A stretch of DNA of 64,000 nucleotides from Leguminivora glycinivorella (taxonomy: Eukaryota > Arthropoda > Insecta > Lepidoptera > Tortricidae). The stretch covers positions 26,105,085 through 26,169,084 of the forward strand of contig NC_062975.1 in assembly GCF_023078275.1 (NCBI RefSeq), in the 5' to 3' direction. This document shows, one piece after another, positions 43,846 through 54,002 of the stretch. Position numbers and translations under genes: made by a program. Position 1 is the first letter of the stretch; every line of letters begins with the position of its first letter. A model generated the notes under the pieces. That model made no database searches. It saw only the letters and a program-made list of their open reading frames with translations, and was not told the origin of the DNA.

Positions 43846-44811
43846 GTAGTCCAATTAGGAGTGCCACAAGGCTCAATTTTAGGTCCATTCCTGTTTTTGG
43901 TTTATATAAATGATTTGCCATGTATAGTGAAAAACTTTTGTGAAATAGTACTTTTTGCTGATGATACATCACTGCTTTTTAATGTTGACCGAAAATCTAC
44001 GGATTACAATGTAATTAATAGCACGTTAGCTGATGTACTGCAGTGGTTTACTGTCAACAATTTACTTCTTAATTCTAAGAAAACCAAATGTATTCGATTT
44101 TCTCTGCCGAATGTTAAACCAATCGATACAAAAATACTTTTGAATGATGAATGCTTAGAGATGGTAGATACAACACTGTTTCTTGGTTTAACATTGGACA
44201 AAAATCTACAATGGAGTCCTCATATAAAGAAACTAGCAAGCAAATTAAGTTCAGCCGCATACGCCGTTAGGAGAATCAGGCAACTGACTAATGTTGAGAC
44301 AGCTCGCCTAGTGTATCATAGTTATTTTCACAGTGTAATGTCATACGGTATTCTGGTTTGGGGCAAAGCAGCTGACATACAGACTATCTTTGTATTACAA
44401 AAGAGAGCCATTCGTTCTATTTACAACTTAGGAACACGTGAATCAGTAAGAGAACTCTTCAAAGAAATTAATATCTTAACTGTAGCTTCCCAATACATTT
44501 ATGATAGTATAATTTATGTTGTTAAGAATTTAGACTGTTTCACTAAGAATTCTGATATCCATAATTATAACACTAGAAACAAAAATAAGCTTGCCATAAA
44601 GAAGTTTCGTGTCCGTAAAGTACAGAAGTCATTTGTTGGGCAATGCATTCATTTTTATAATAAGTTACCTGACACTGCTTTGAGATTACCCCTCCCAGCT
44701 CTTAAGAACTACTTAAAAAAATCATTGATGTTAAAGGCTTATTACAGAGTCGAGGACTATTTGACAGACAAACATGCATGGCCCGAACCAGAAACTACAA
44801 AAAACGAATAG
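43846..44811 (+). pseudogene. CR1/Jockey-like LINE reverse transcriptase, 5'-truncated but open
   Basis: Reading starts mid-RT at VVQLGVPQGSILGPFLFLVY (template-grip block). It continues through VLFADDTSLLF with the catalytic Asp pair (43960-43965), then VNNLLLNSKKTKCIRF and FLGLTLDKNLQW, the thumb (RRIRQLTNVETARLVYHSYF, then SYGILVWG), LQKRAIRSIYNL, and the C-terminal NYNTRNKNKL ... FYNKLPD ... LKAYY, to a stop at 44811. About 320 RT codons are open without a break. The endonuclease, fingers and first RT motifs are missing, so it cannot act alone. The open frame extends upstream only through the microsatellite (CLSVCLSV), which is not part of the protein. The 3' UTR runs to about 45312. It shares the C-terminal block with 5301 and 13901. 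Clade assigned from memory. Confidence 0.92.
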
Positions 44812-45312
44812 CAATTAAAATAATTGTATTATGTATAGAGGACACAGTTCAGATAAGAAAGCACATCAAATATTTTATATTTTATGTTGTGTAGGTAAAT
44901 TACATATTTAATGATATTGAGATTCATATTATCTTTTTCTTCTATGACAATTTGATATGTTTTCTCTGAAGAAGAACGACGTATTATTAAGCAATAATAT
45001 AATTTATTGAAATTGATTTCCATAGAGTACCTAGTCTGTTCATATTCTTTGATGAATACTTTTGCATGTTAAATTGTATGTTGTTATTTAATGCATGTTA
45101 ATTATAAGATGTAATGTTTTGAAAAGAAGTTGCCCGCCGAGTTTCTTGCCGGTCCCATAGTGGATACCCCCCTCCCAACTGAGGGGGGACTGAAATCTTC
45201 TCGAGGCTGAGGCGTAGGGTTAGAGCCGGCGTAGCTTTATTTGACGTTCATATGCGCATTGTAAAATGCCTACTTGAAAAATAAATATTTCATTTTCATT
45301 TCATTTTTCATT
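44812..45312 (+). mobile_element. LINE 3' UTR and tail
   Basis: Contains TGAGGGGGGACTGAAATCTT and GGCGTAGCTTTATTTGACG and ends AAATAAATATTTCATTTTC plus ATTTC units that run directly into (CTGT)n. Confidence 0.8.
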
Positions 45313-45313
45313 T

Positions 45314-45350
<37 letters not shown>

Positions 45351-45539
45351 GTGTGTGTCTGTCTGTGGCATCGTAGCTCCCGAACGGATGAACCGATTTC
45401 GATTTAGTTTTTTTATTTGAAAGCTGTGTTAGTCGGAAGTGTTCTTAGCCATGTTTCATGAAAATCGGTCCACTAGGTCGCGGTCGGGGGTTTTTCAAAA
45501 TTTTAATTTTGTGGTTAGGTTAGTTCTCTATTTATTCCA

Positions 45540-46200
45540 TAAGCACGTTCAGCCACATATCTCAGATTAAGAATGCGAGCACTCCAGTACCCTTATTGCT
45601 GCGTTCAGCGCATACGTCACTACCTTATTCAGGGCATGTCGCAGTGGCAAGGTCATCTGCGAAGAATACAAAGTAAGGACTAAAGGTTTTTCAGTTATAT
45701 TTTACCAGAAGTTGGTCAACGATTTCTGGTGTCCTTTGGCACATGGAACACTTTTTGTACCTGTCTCTGTCGGAGTTTTCATAGTTCAAGGTGAAATTTA
45801 AGAATGCCAGTTCCTACCACCCTTATTGGTGCATTCAGAGCATGAATAAGAAGTAAGGAGTAAAGGCATCAGATGAAATCTTCGTTCAAGTTACTGCGAG
45901 AATTGGTCAATGGCTTTTGAACTAGCTTGACACGGACATTTTTTATACGCACTTACGATCTTTGCCAGAGACAGTTGAACTGTACCTTGAAATACCTTTA
46001 GCTTCATCTTACCATCCGCATATCATGGATCAAGAATGCCAGAACTCCTAACACCCTTATAACGTTTACCGCATACGTCATCCGGCTTAATTCAGGGCAT
46101 GTAGCAATGGCAAGGTCGACGAAGCGGAATACAGAGTAAGGAGCGAAGGCTCTGGCCATGTTGAGAGTTGCTGTTGAACGACTCTGTTGTAGTTGACAAT
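45540..46200. repeat. ~231-bp tandem repeat, three diverged copies
   Basis: AAGAATGC(C)AG...CCTTATT at 45569, 45800 and 46032, followed in each by CA-G-GCAT(A/G) and AGTAAGGA(C/G)(T/C)(A/G)AAGG (45675, 45851, 46136). Spacing 231 and 232 bp. The 94-codon minus frame covers the last copy. Confidence 0.72.
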
Positions 46201-47280
46201 CGCTAGATGACAATCGCTGGTTGAAAACGCCAATAGAAAATCTAAGTCTGTTAACTATGGCTTTTACCAAAAGAAAACAAATTAGCAAAGATTTCGATGA
46301 GAATATACTTCTCGAAACAGGACTAAAGTAAACATAACTGAATCTTTACACAGGCATTGGATTCCTTGTATTCGTGGTCATAATAGATACATCATATGCC
46401 GCAACTTGAAAACAAATGAGTTCATAAACTATGATCTGGTACAAATGCTTAGATATCATTCCGTTTGGTTTCATTTTTGGATGTATAATACATTCGAGCG
46501 GGGTCCAGAAATATTATAAATCTACATATATCTCAACATATAGACGCAATACGGTTGACGAATACCAAATCTTACAACACTCCAAACTTTCCATATCACT
46601 TCAACCCTTCGCTTCTGCGACATCATTCTTCCGAATTTCAGTTTCACGGACAAAAAGTAGCTTTCTACAGACATCTGTGTCGCGAGACAAGCTCGAGACG
46701 GTTTGTATGAACCGTATCTTATGCATTTTACATGAGGCTAACTCCATATCCAATCCAAAAGGGCATTACAGCCGTAGTTCCAAGAGAAACTTAGGTCATT
46801 TCAAGGTAAAGGGTGGTCTCCTTCAGCCGCCCGCACACACGTGAAACAAAAACACCTACACAACACACGTAATTAGTTGTTTATGCGTGTGTGCGTCGTC
46901 ATTGTTTGTAATGAAGTCTTGGAGGTGTCAAGGACTGGGTTCGGGTTCTTCATTAACATTTGCCTGGAGTTTTTAATGGATGTAATTTGGGTAACGGACA
47001 CTAGCCTTGACCTTATGTGTGAGATGTTAAATGGGTACCTCTTTAAATGCCTTTATTTCTTCCAATTAAAACCGAGTAGAGGGTACCTACACCAAAATAT
47101 GAATGCAGTTCATACATTTTTCCTGCGACTTGGCTTGATGATTGACTGATAATTGTAGAAAAAACTTTTGAGACACAGGGCAAAGCCACAAACTCTACAA
47201 ATATTATAGGGAACATATCAACACATGTCTGTAAAAAAAATCCAAACAACTTCGTCAAAAAACTTTCACCATCATATTAT
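46201..47280. other. Unassigned stretch with two open frames
   Basis: A 137-codon plus frame (46431-46844) and a 90-codon frame (46877-47149) lie outside recognised repeats, but I see no domain, signal peptide or family resemblance. Chance frames or old repeat remnants are the simplest reading. Confidence 0.3.
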
Positions 47281-47313
47281 TTTTTTATAGCCTAGGTGTC
47301 CCACTGCTAAATG
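47281..47313 (-). mobile_element. RTE 3' tail remnant
   Basis: TTTTATAGCCTAGGTGTCCC then ACTGCT matches the inverted stop region at 40805-40840 (CTAGCCTGGTGTAGTGTCCC). Confidence 0.55.
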
Positions 47314-47317
47314 TATA

Positions 47318-47695
47318 CAACCTGTTTTTATTGAATTCCGTTAACTTTAAGGGAAGGTTCTTTAGATCAAATACAATTAATTTCTCTAAGAAACTAGCGT
47401 CTTAACTCTTACGGTTATCGAGTTATTAAAAAAATAAAGATAGTTACTGAACACGTGTGTGACAACCTTTACCAATTCCTAATGTTATTTCTTTTGACAT
47501 GTGCCGTCAATCACTTGACACTAACTTGAATGTTATTCTTAAGGGTCTCTCACACTAATAAATTCATTTATTATGTATGAAAATGATGAAATTTATTTTT
47601 TTGCGAATTTAACTAAAAGTGATATACAGGATGGTTCCTGATAATTAACCTAGCTACGTGTCCAATTTAACGGAAAACAAAAACAACACGGTATA
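47318..47695 (+). repeat. Dispersed repeat, inverse partner of 63490-63838
   Basis: CTGTTTTTATTGAATTCCGT, ACGGTTATCGAGTTATTAAA, GTCAATCACTTGACACTAAC and ATATACAGGATGGTTCCTG match in reverse at 63.5-63.84 kb. Confidence 0.88.
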
Positions 47696-47740
47696 TACAT
47701 ATATATATATATATGTGTGTGTATATATAATATATATTTA
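47696..47740. repeat. (TA)n/(TG)n microsatellite
   Basis: ATACATATATATATATATAT, then GTGTGTGTATATATAA. Confidence 0.9.
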
Positions 47741-48094
47741 TATCTTAATAAAGTTATTAATTTTAATGGTAAAAGACATTTATTATCAAGGCGTTAATGT
47801 GCATCTTCATGTTATTCAATTCTATGGCCGCTGCAAAACTTATATTTTATGAAATTATAACTAAACAGTAAGTACCTACCAAGCTACTGTAAATCCCTAC
47901 CTTTTTCACATCTAATATTCTAAACTTTATTTACTAGAACTTATCTATCAGTCGAACTAAATCTTTTATCTCGTATTTCTTCTTCACCTCTTGAAGTTTC
48001 AGCCATATGCTCCACGTTTTAAGGTTCAGGGTTTACACTAGTTACAAGGGTGGGGGTGGGGGGGTAATGAACCTCTGTGATGCACAGACATTTT
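47741..48094. other. No recognised feature
   Basis: AT-rich with a G run at 48052-48063. Confidence 0.3.
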
Positions 48095-48285
48095 TTTTTT
48101 AGTATGAATAGGTAGACGTTTGACCACGATCACACCTGATGGTAAGTGATGATGCGGTCTACGGTGGATCACGCTTACCTATGAGATACCTATTTACTCT
48201 TGCTTTAAAGAGACCTGGATTGTACTCATGTGGGAACATAGACAGGCAGGGCATTCCACTCCTTGGCGGTTCGCAAAATAAATGT
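48095..48285 (+). repeat. Dispersed repeat, partner of 22124-22290
   Basis: CACACCTGATGGTAAGTGAT, GAGACCTGGATTGTACTCAT and GGCAGGGCATTCCACTCC. Possibly the 3' part of a LINE; class unknown. Confidence 0.55.
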
Positions 48286-48364
48286 TGAAGCGAAACGTAC
48301 AATACGTTGTAGCGAAACATAGCAATAATAACGCTTTGGCGATTCATGCTGCAATTTCTGCACG

Positions 48365-48450
48365 TCTGGCCTTGTGGTTCGTGATCCTGCCTCCTAAGCC
48401 GACGTCCTGGGTTCGAATCCCGGTAATTTATTTGTGTGATAAGCACAGAT
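48365..48450 (+). mobile_element. tRNA-derived SINE head
   Basis: TCCTGCCTCCTAAGCCGAC, then the B box GGGTTCGAATCCCGG and ATTTATTTGTGTGATAAGCA. Body truncated. Confidence 0.75.
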
Positions 48451-48496
48451 ATTTCCTATAATATTTTTCTTCCTAAAAATGTCCAGTAAGATCTTT

Positions 48497-48579
48497 TTAA
48501 CCCCCGACGCAAAAACGAAGGGGTGTTATAAGTTTGACGTGTCTGTCTGTGTGTATGTCTGTCTGTCCGTCTGTCTATG

Positions 48580-48626
<47 letters not shown>

Positions 48627-48860
48627 GTGTGTGTCTGTCTGTGGCATCGTAGCTCTCGAACGGATGAACCGATTTTGATTTAGTTTTTTTTGTCTGAAAG
48701 CTGAGTTAGTCGGGAGTGTTCTTAGCCATGTTTCATGAAAATCGGTCCACTAGGTCGCGGTCGGGGGTTTTTTCAAAATTTTAATTTTTTAGCCATGTTT
48801 TATGAAAATCGGTCCACTATGTCGCGATCGGGGGTTTTTCAAAATTTTAATTTTTTGAGT
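48497..48860 (+). mobile_element. CCCCCGACGC element with duplicated 3' end
   Basis: TTAACCCCCGACGCAAAAAC, (CTGT)n at 48540-48650, then the end block TAGCCATGTTTYATGAAAAT...CGGGGGTTTT...AATTTTTT twice in tandem (about 48721-48790 and 48791-48858). Confidence 0.85.
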
Positions 48861-49127
48861 AACTTTGTTGTCACTTAAGTTCATAAATTCTTACATTTGA
48901 ATGGTTCGAACCAACTTTCCTCGTCAGTGCTGCGGTAAACTATAGCGGTCTCGCATCGGTCTATTAAGTCATCATCAAAGGTGCTTCTCAAATGTTACAC
49001 CATAAAACATTTACGATAGACGATAAGGCGATTTATGATGTCTTAGATACTTATTTTGTACTTGCCTAGGAACAATTTATTTGTAGAAACATGAAGGCTA
49101 AGTCAATAACCTAACCTAACCACAGAA

Positions 49128-49343
49128 TTAAAATTTTGAAAAAACCCCCGACCGCGACATAGTGGACCGATTTTTATGAAACATGGCTAAGAACACTCCC
49201 GACTAACTCAGCTTTCATACAAAAATAACTAAATTGAAATCAATTCATCCGTTCGGGAGCTACGATGCCACAGACAGACAGACGACAGACACGTCAAAAA
49301 GTCGTCAAACTTATAACACCCCGTCGTTTTTGCGTCGGGGGTT
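49128..49343 (-). mobile_element. CCCCCGACGC element, minus strand
   Basis: TTAAAATTTTGAAAAAACCC to GCGTCGGGGGTTTA with (CAGA) units at 49270. The left flank reads ACCTAACCTAACC, as also at other copies. Confidence 0.85.
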
Positions 49344-49349
49344 TACACC

Positions 49350-49622
49350 TTAAACTGACGAGCGTGTATGAGGCATGTTATGAAAGCAAACGAAGCGAAA
49401 ACGGTATAGCAGGGCCTATAGCCAAGAGGACAATCATTGACGCTGCTTCATATAATATCGTTATCTTTGTCTATCGCTCTTCTGTATTGGTGCGACCGAG
49501 CCAGTTGCGTATCGTTTGCCATGCAGCTCACCGATTGTACCCTTGGCTAAAGACCCAGGATCGTAGCAAATAGAATCTGTGGTCTCTGTCAACACCAGGA
49601 AAACAGGATTGATTGTATGAAT
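49350..49622 (+). pseudogene. RTE pol 3' remnant and tail
   Basis: GACGAGCGTGTATGAGGCAT, then GTTATGAAAGCAAACGAAGC matches 28136-28180 of the RTE copy (GACGAGCGTGTATGAGAAAC, then GAAGCG). GTGGTCTCTGTCAACACC...GATTGATTGTATGAATGTA at 49578-49622 corresponds to the RTE tail. About 160 bp between them is unrelated, so the copy is interrupted or rearranged. No reading frame survives. Confidence 0.5.
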
Positions 49623-49639
49623 GTAAGAAACTTCAGTTC

Positions 49640-50005
49640 TAAACCATATAATACTGGACAGACAGAGCCCATACAAAAAAGCGTACCCCTGAAATGTATG
49701 GATGGGCTTTTAGGCTTCAAACTAGATGGCGCTGTTCGCAGCCTGAAAGTGGCCAAAATCATATTTTCCCTAAATATTTCTGCGTGTTTTTATTTTTTAT
49801 AAGAACAAATGACATGCTCCTTTATTTTAATATCATAATATCACGTCAGTACACATTTTGAAAAAAAAAAAAAAATTGTAGGCATCATCAGTGTAGTTAT
49901 GATAGTATTTAATAGGTGGCGCTAAAAAAATAAGGTACGATTCTTAGTATGGAGACTGTAAATCCTATATAAAATTCTTGGTTCTACCAAGGGCTTTGTC
50001 AGTCC
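49640..50005. repeat. Probable dispersed repeat, class unknown
   Basis: Contains AGATGGCGCTGTTCGCAGCC and AGGTGGCGCTAAAAAAATAA, and a doubled TTCTTGGTTCTACCA (49976 and 50020). The ends are unclear. Confidence 0.4.
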
Positions 50006-50808
50006 AGTATTAAACGTTCTTGGTTCTACCATTAGCTATGATTATTTTGTAATTAACCTACAGTTTATGAGAACATTGCAGGATTACGGTCACTTTGCGT
50101 ATTAGAAGCCAATTACAAGGAAGTGTACAATAAAATGGACCCTAAATCTAATAAATGGACGGTACATGTGTTTTAGCGAAAACTGCAATTGAATGCGATG
50201 GGGTACAGGATTTGGGGACACTGAGATACAGTTAACATAGGAATACTTATGAAAAATTTAGTAAAAGTTTTGGAAAAGGACTTGATTGGATTGGAATTCT
50301 AAAAATTCATGTACGTTTTGTAGTTGTAAACTGAAAAACTGATATATTATGTTGCAAGTTGTTGCATTACTTATTTAACTTCTATTGGATAGTATGTTTA
50401 GTCAATAAAACCCAAGAATTCACAAAATGGTGTCTACAATGAATTGAACTTTGGATCGCATTCCTGTCCTTTGTCCGCGAATACTTGAGCACTGTCCAGG
50501 GTTTCTCAAGGGCCCTTCTTTGTACCGGCCATTGATCTACCTACTAGATATAGCTTGAGAGACATTATTATTTGGATTCCGAACCATATTAATTTTTTCA
50601 TAGAACGTAACCACTTTCAATCGGGTCCTTCTTCCTGTAGTTAGTTTTAAGCTGTAAAAGATAAACATCGTCTCACTCATAGTCATAAGTATGGACGCGT
50701 AGCGTGGCTCGTGGCTTTGTACTTTCGTTATATATGACCCTCATGTCGTCATTTCAAAAAGATCTACTATAGATGAAATTAGAGGGAAGCCAGACCTGTC
50801 AAATTGGT
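50006..50808. other. No recognised feature
   Basis: AT-rich, short frames only. Confidence 0.3.
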
Positions 50809-50816
50809 GTAACTTG

Positions 50817-50950
50817 CAGCAGTGGCTGATCCACACAAGCCGATTCCCACCGGCTTTCCTAAAATTGATTACTTAGTAAAGTACCTAATGTAAAGGTTGG
50901 TTTCTTTTTGCTCAGTGTTACCTAGCAGAAAGTTTCATCAGCCGCCACTG
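50817..50950. mobile_element. hAT-type MITE
   Basis: CAGTGGCTGATCC at the left (preceded by CAG) and CATCAGCCGCCACTG at the right, with target duplication GTAACTTG (50809-50816 and 50951-50958). Internal CCACCGGCTTTCC matches the family member at 35325-35458. Confidence 0.9.
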
Positions 50951-51280
50951 GTAACTTGGCAGACGTTCAGATGTACTTTCTGAGTAATCACTGGACAAAC
51001 TAAATTGACGAAATGATGACCAGGAACTTTGTATATTCGTAGATAAACTGTTAAACGGGCCGTCAAAGTACTGTAGATTAGAATTTACAGAATTTCGGAC
51101 ATTACCAAACAAGACGCAATCGATAGCAGTTGTTTCGTTGCGTTCCTCTATTCTTGAGCCCCCTGCAGTCGTATGCGGTCGGCATACAAACGCGGTAATC
51201 AGACGCCGGGTCGCCATTGTGGGGATAGTGGAGCAAGAGGTCGCTGGTTCAACGGAAAATATCCGAGATAACTTCGGCAT
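50951..51280 (-). CDS. Unidentified open frame, possible exon
   Basis: A minus-strand frame opens with ATG at 51280 and stays open into the MITE at 50950, ending at 50918. The protein begins MPKLSRIFSVEPATSCSTIP and has a Ser/Asn-rich stretch (NSLSTNIQSSWSSFRQFSLS) with mixed polar residues, unlike the low-complexity frames elsewhere. An in-frame stop sits six codons upstream of the ATG. I do not recognise a family, signal peptide or domain. It lies between two MITEs (50817-50950 and 51306-51701). The last codons come from the MITE, so if it was ever coding its C-terminus has been replaced. Chance, a decayed transposon protein and an old exon are all possible. Confidence 0.2.
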
Positions 51281-51305
51281 TGAACAACTAACGTGCTAAT
51301 TCAGT

Positions 51306-51701
51306 ATACAGGGTGATTCATGAGTCGTGAGCAGGAGTGAACAGGGTACCTGGGGAGGGTCACGCTGAGCAACTTGCATAATGGTGCAACACTGAATTGT
51401 GATTATTTTTCTTAACTATGACTTAATTGGCGGCCATGGGCGGCGATGACTGCTTACCATCAGGCGGCTCGTCTGCTCGTTTGCTGCCTATTTCATAAAA
51501 AAAAAAAATGATAAGTACTTAATTGATAGCTAATTATCAATTACGTTCTAATTATGACTTAATTGATGATTAACTATCAATTAAGTCATAGTTAAGAAAA
51601 AAAAAATCACAATTTAGTGTTGCCCCATTATGAAAGTTGCTCAGTGTGACCCTCCCCAGTACCCTGTTCACTCCTGCTCACGACTCATGAATCACCCTGT
51701 A
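51306..51701. mobile_element. MITE with ~125-bp TIRs, mariner-like target
   Basis: TACAGGGTGATTCATGAGTC at the left and its inverse at the right (GACTCATGAATCACCCTGTA), with pairing extending through CTTAACTATGACTTAATTG. TA is duplicated at both tips. A short piece related to 25900-25987 (CCATCAGGCGGCTCGTCTGC) is nested at about 51430-51500. Confidence 0.92.
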
Positions 51702-51703
51702 TA

Positions 51704-52217
51704 CTTACTACTCAAAAGAAAATAAGAGCCATTAAGAAATTCGGTGATTGCAGGAATACTAATTTCATGTCAGTTTCATGTATATTCAAATATTGGAAAC
51801 GATTGACAACAAAATTTTATAAGCCTTAATAGCAATCAAAGCTTTGTTTTATTAATTTTTAAAAGATATACAGGCTGTTTTGTGAAAACTGCAGGGTGTT
51901 TAAAATGTATGGAATATTGGGAAGTTGCTACCTTTTCAGGCCACTAACAATTCTGGTGTCTACGGATTTGGAAAATTAATACTGAAACACATTGAAGAAT
52001 TAACTATTTTTCACATTACAGTAAATTTTTTTTTTCGCAAGTACAATTTTTTTCACGTCAGAAATGTAGTCTAACCTATCTGATATTTATATTTGGCAAA
52101 CGAGGCACCAGACATCCATTTTTTCATGTTATGCTTTTCATGCAGCGTTCAAAACATTTCAGTGGCCCTTATTTTCTTTTGAGTAGTATATTAGAATTAT
52201 CTTTATTTATTCTCTAC
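51704..52217. other. No recognised feature
   Basis: AT-rich. Confidence 0.3.
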
Positions 52218-52378
52218 GTGTTAAGAATTTCGTCACCCTTTCCTTCGGTGAATGTCGTAGAAGTCGATTGTGGGATATGTGTTCAATTGTGGCTTGCTGG
52301 CTCTGTCTCTGCAATGTCACAATTTCGTTTGTTTTCAACCTCTTATTGCTCAATAGTCACACTGAAACTTGAGCAGGG
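52218..52378 (+). mobile_element. RTE-tailed short element cut by a SINE
   Basis: GTTAAGAATTTCGTCACCCT, GTCGATTGTGGGATATG and CACTGAAACTTGAGCAG match 62563-62725. The 3' tail is missing because the next element begins here. The 127-codon plus frame over this area is repeat-derived. Confidence 0.75.
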
Positions 52379-52640
52379 TTTTTTTTCAATATTTTTATTG
52401 GGGACACCTTACACAGATCAACTTAGCCTCAAACTAAGCAAAGCTTGTACTATGGGTGCTAAGCGACGATATACATACTTAAATAGAAAAATACATACCT
52501 ACTTATATACATAGAAAACATCCATGACTCCGGAACAAATATCTGTGCTCATCACACAATTAAATGCCCTTTCCGGGATTCGAACCCAGGACCGCGGCTC
52601 AGCAGGCAGGGTCACTGCCCACTGACCTGGACCGGTCGTC
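52379..52640 (-). mobile_element. tRNA-derived SINE, near full length
   Basis: TTTATTGGGGACACCTTACA, AAGCTTGTACTATGGGTGCT and GGGATTCGAACCCAGGACCG match the copy at 37740-37978. Confidence 0.9.
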
Positions 52641-53896
52641 AAAGTCATAATTAATGTAAGAATTTTTTCACGTATCTCCATAACCCCAACCATAACTCTT
52701 TATAAACCCATATTACTAATAAATCCTCCGCAAATCTTTTAAAAAACGTTCTCATGCGCGCGCGCAGACATCCGCACAATAGTCAAGCCAGTGACGTTTG
52801 AATGGGCACTCCGTAAATTTGTATGGGCCCGGCGCGGGCGCCGTTTTGTCAACACTGTCGCCGACTGTACTGTTTAATCAGTTCTGTATTCAACTGTACC
52901 GCCTTTGACGAGTAATTGCTGCCAATTGAAATGTTATTTGCTTTTTGTATTGATTGGTTATTTTTAGTCTGAGATCTATTTTCTCCTAGTGGGTGTAGAT
53001 AAATCTTGAGTGCAATGCGATTTATATTGATTCTCTTTATTTATACTTGAATTAGTTTGCATCGAATAAAAACATTTTTAAATTGATTAACACAAAACAT
53101 CGAGGTCTATTAAAGTAGATGTAATTGAATTTATATTTTTCTACAATGTTAACACAGATAACAAAAAAGTGAGCTAAATTTTATTTATAATGAGTTATTA
53201 CAACTGGTGCAAAATATTATATTTTAAATCACAAAGTCTTACTAAAATTCTCAAAATGCTCATCTAAATCTTACCATACTCAAACTAAATTGAGATCATT
53301 CTAATGCAAAACCTTTAAAAAAAAAGTATAACTTAGTATTGCAATCCTATTTACAATCTTCACAAAACGAAAAACCCGAGCAAACACTGCTCTCAATTAA
53401 AATAGAAAATAATATCAAGAGAATCATAACGAACCAACCATTAAAATAAGAGGCATAATGAACGCTCAAATTAAAGAAGAAAAATCCAACTCCGATGCAT
53501 ACGAAAACCAGAACAAAAAGAGCTTATATTCCTAAGACAACCACAGAACTTTGTAAAAGCATAACTCTCTATGAAAGGAGAAAACATAAGGCGTTATTGT
53601 TTTAAGAGGAAAAGTGTGGTAGGTACCGGCGACCAATCAAAATTCTCCGTCAATTAAGAGGAGATCGCAAAAGGAAAATTGAAGGAAACCCGAGGGGAAC
53701 TAGGGACGGGCATTTGCATATCGATAATGTAATGATGGGGTGACGTCACGTTCCGCTGTTGTCGATATGAGTGTAACTTGAATTTGGCGATTACGCAAAA
53801 GGATTTTTTTCATGAAAGGAGAATGGGTACTTTTGTATGGGTAGCGTCCCATGGCTATATACTTAATACTGTATACTTAATAATCCCTTTCAAACG
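52641..53896. other. Unassigned; GC-rich islet and CRE
   Basis: 52755-52870 is GC-rich (GCCCGGCGCGGGCGCCG). TGACGTCACG lies at 53741 beside ATTTGCAT at 53711. The remainder is AT-rich without frames. Confidence 0.35.
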
Positions 53897-54002
53897 AGCC
53901 CCAGCAAAGGAAAATGGGCATTTTGTCCTATGAGTGTATACAGGTGGGACATCACCTGTATACACTCATAGGATAAAATGCCCATTTTCCTTTGCTGGGG
54001 CT
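53897..54002. mobile_element. Near-perfect 50-bp hairpin
   Basis: Arms 53897-53946 and 53953-54002 pair at 49 of 50 positions around a 6-base loop (AGCCCCAGCAAAGGAAAATG at the stem base). Weaker pairing continues outside (TTTCAAA/TTTGAAG). Likely a MITE; it could be a small-RNA precursor if transcribed. Confidence 0.9.

Larger units (their letters stand above)
43710..45506 (+). mobile_element. CCCCCGACGC element split by a LINE
   Basis: The left part, 43711-43845, starts TTAACCCCCGACGCAAAAAC and runs into (CTGT)n. The right part, 45313-45506, resumes in (CTGT)n and continues TGGCATCGTAGCTCCCGAAC to CGCGGTCGGGGGTTTTTC and TTTTAATTTT. The gap is filled by the LINE. Confidence 0.88.

Noticed and set aside
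45510..45525. Telomeric TTAGG array
   Set aside because: Only two units are present; too short to be telomeric.
46431..46844. 137-codon plus frame as a gene
   Set aside because: No domain, no start or splice evidence and no similarity that I recognise; kept only as an unassigned stretch.
48456..48647. 63-codon DRQTDRQTD frame
   Set aside because: Translation of the (CTGT)n tract of a CCCCCGACGC element.
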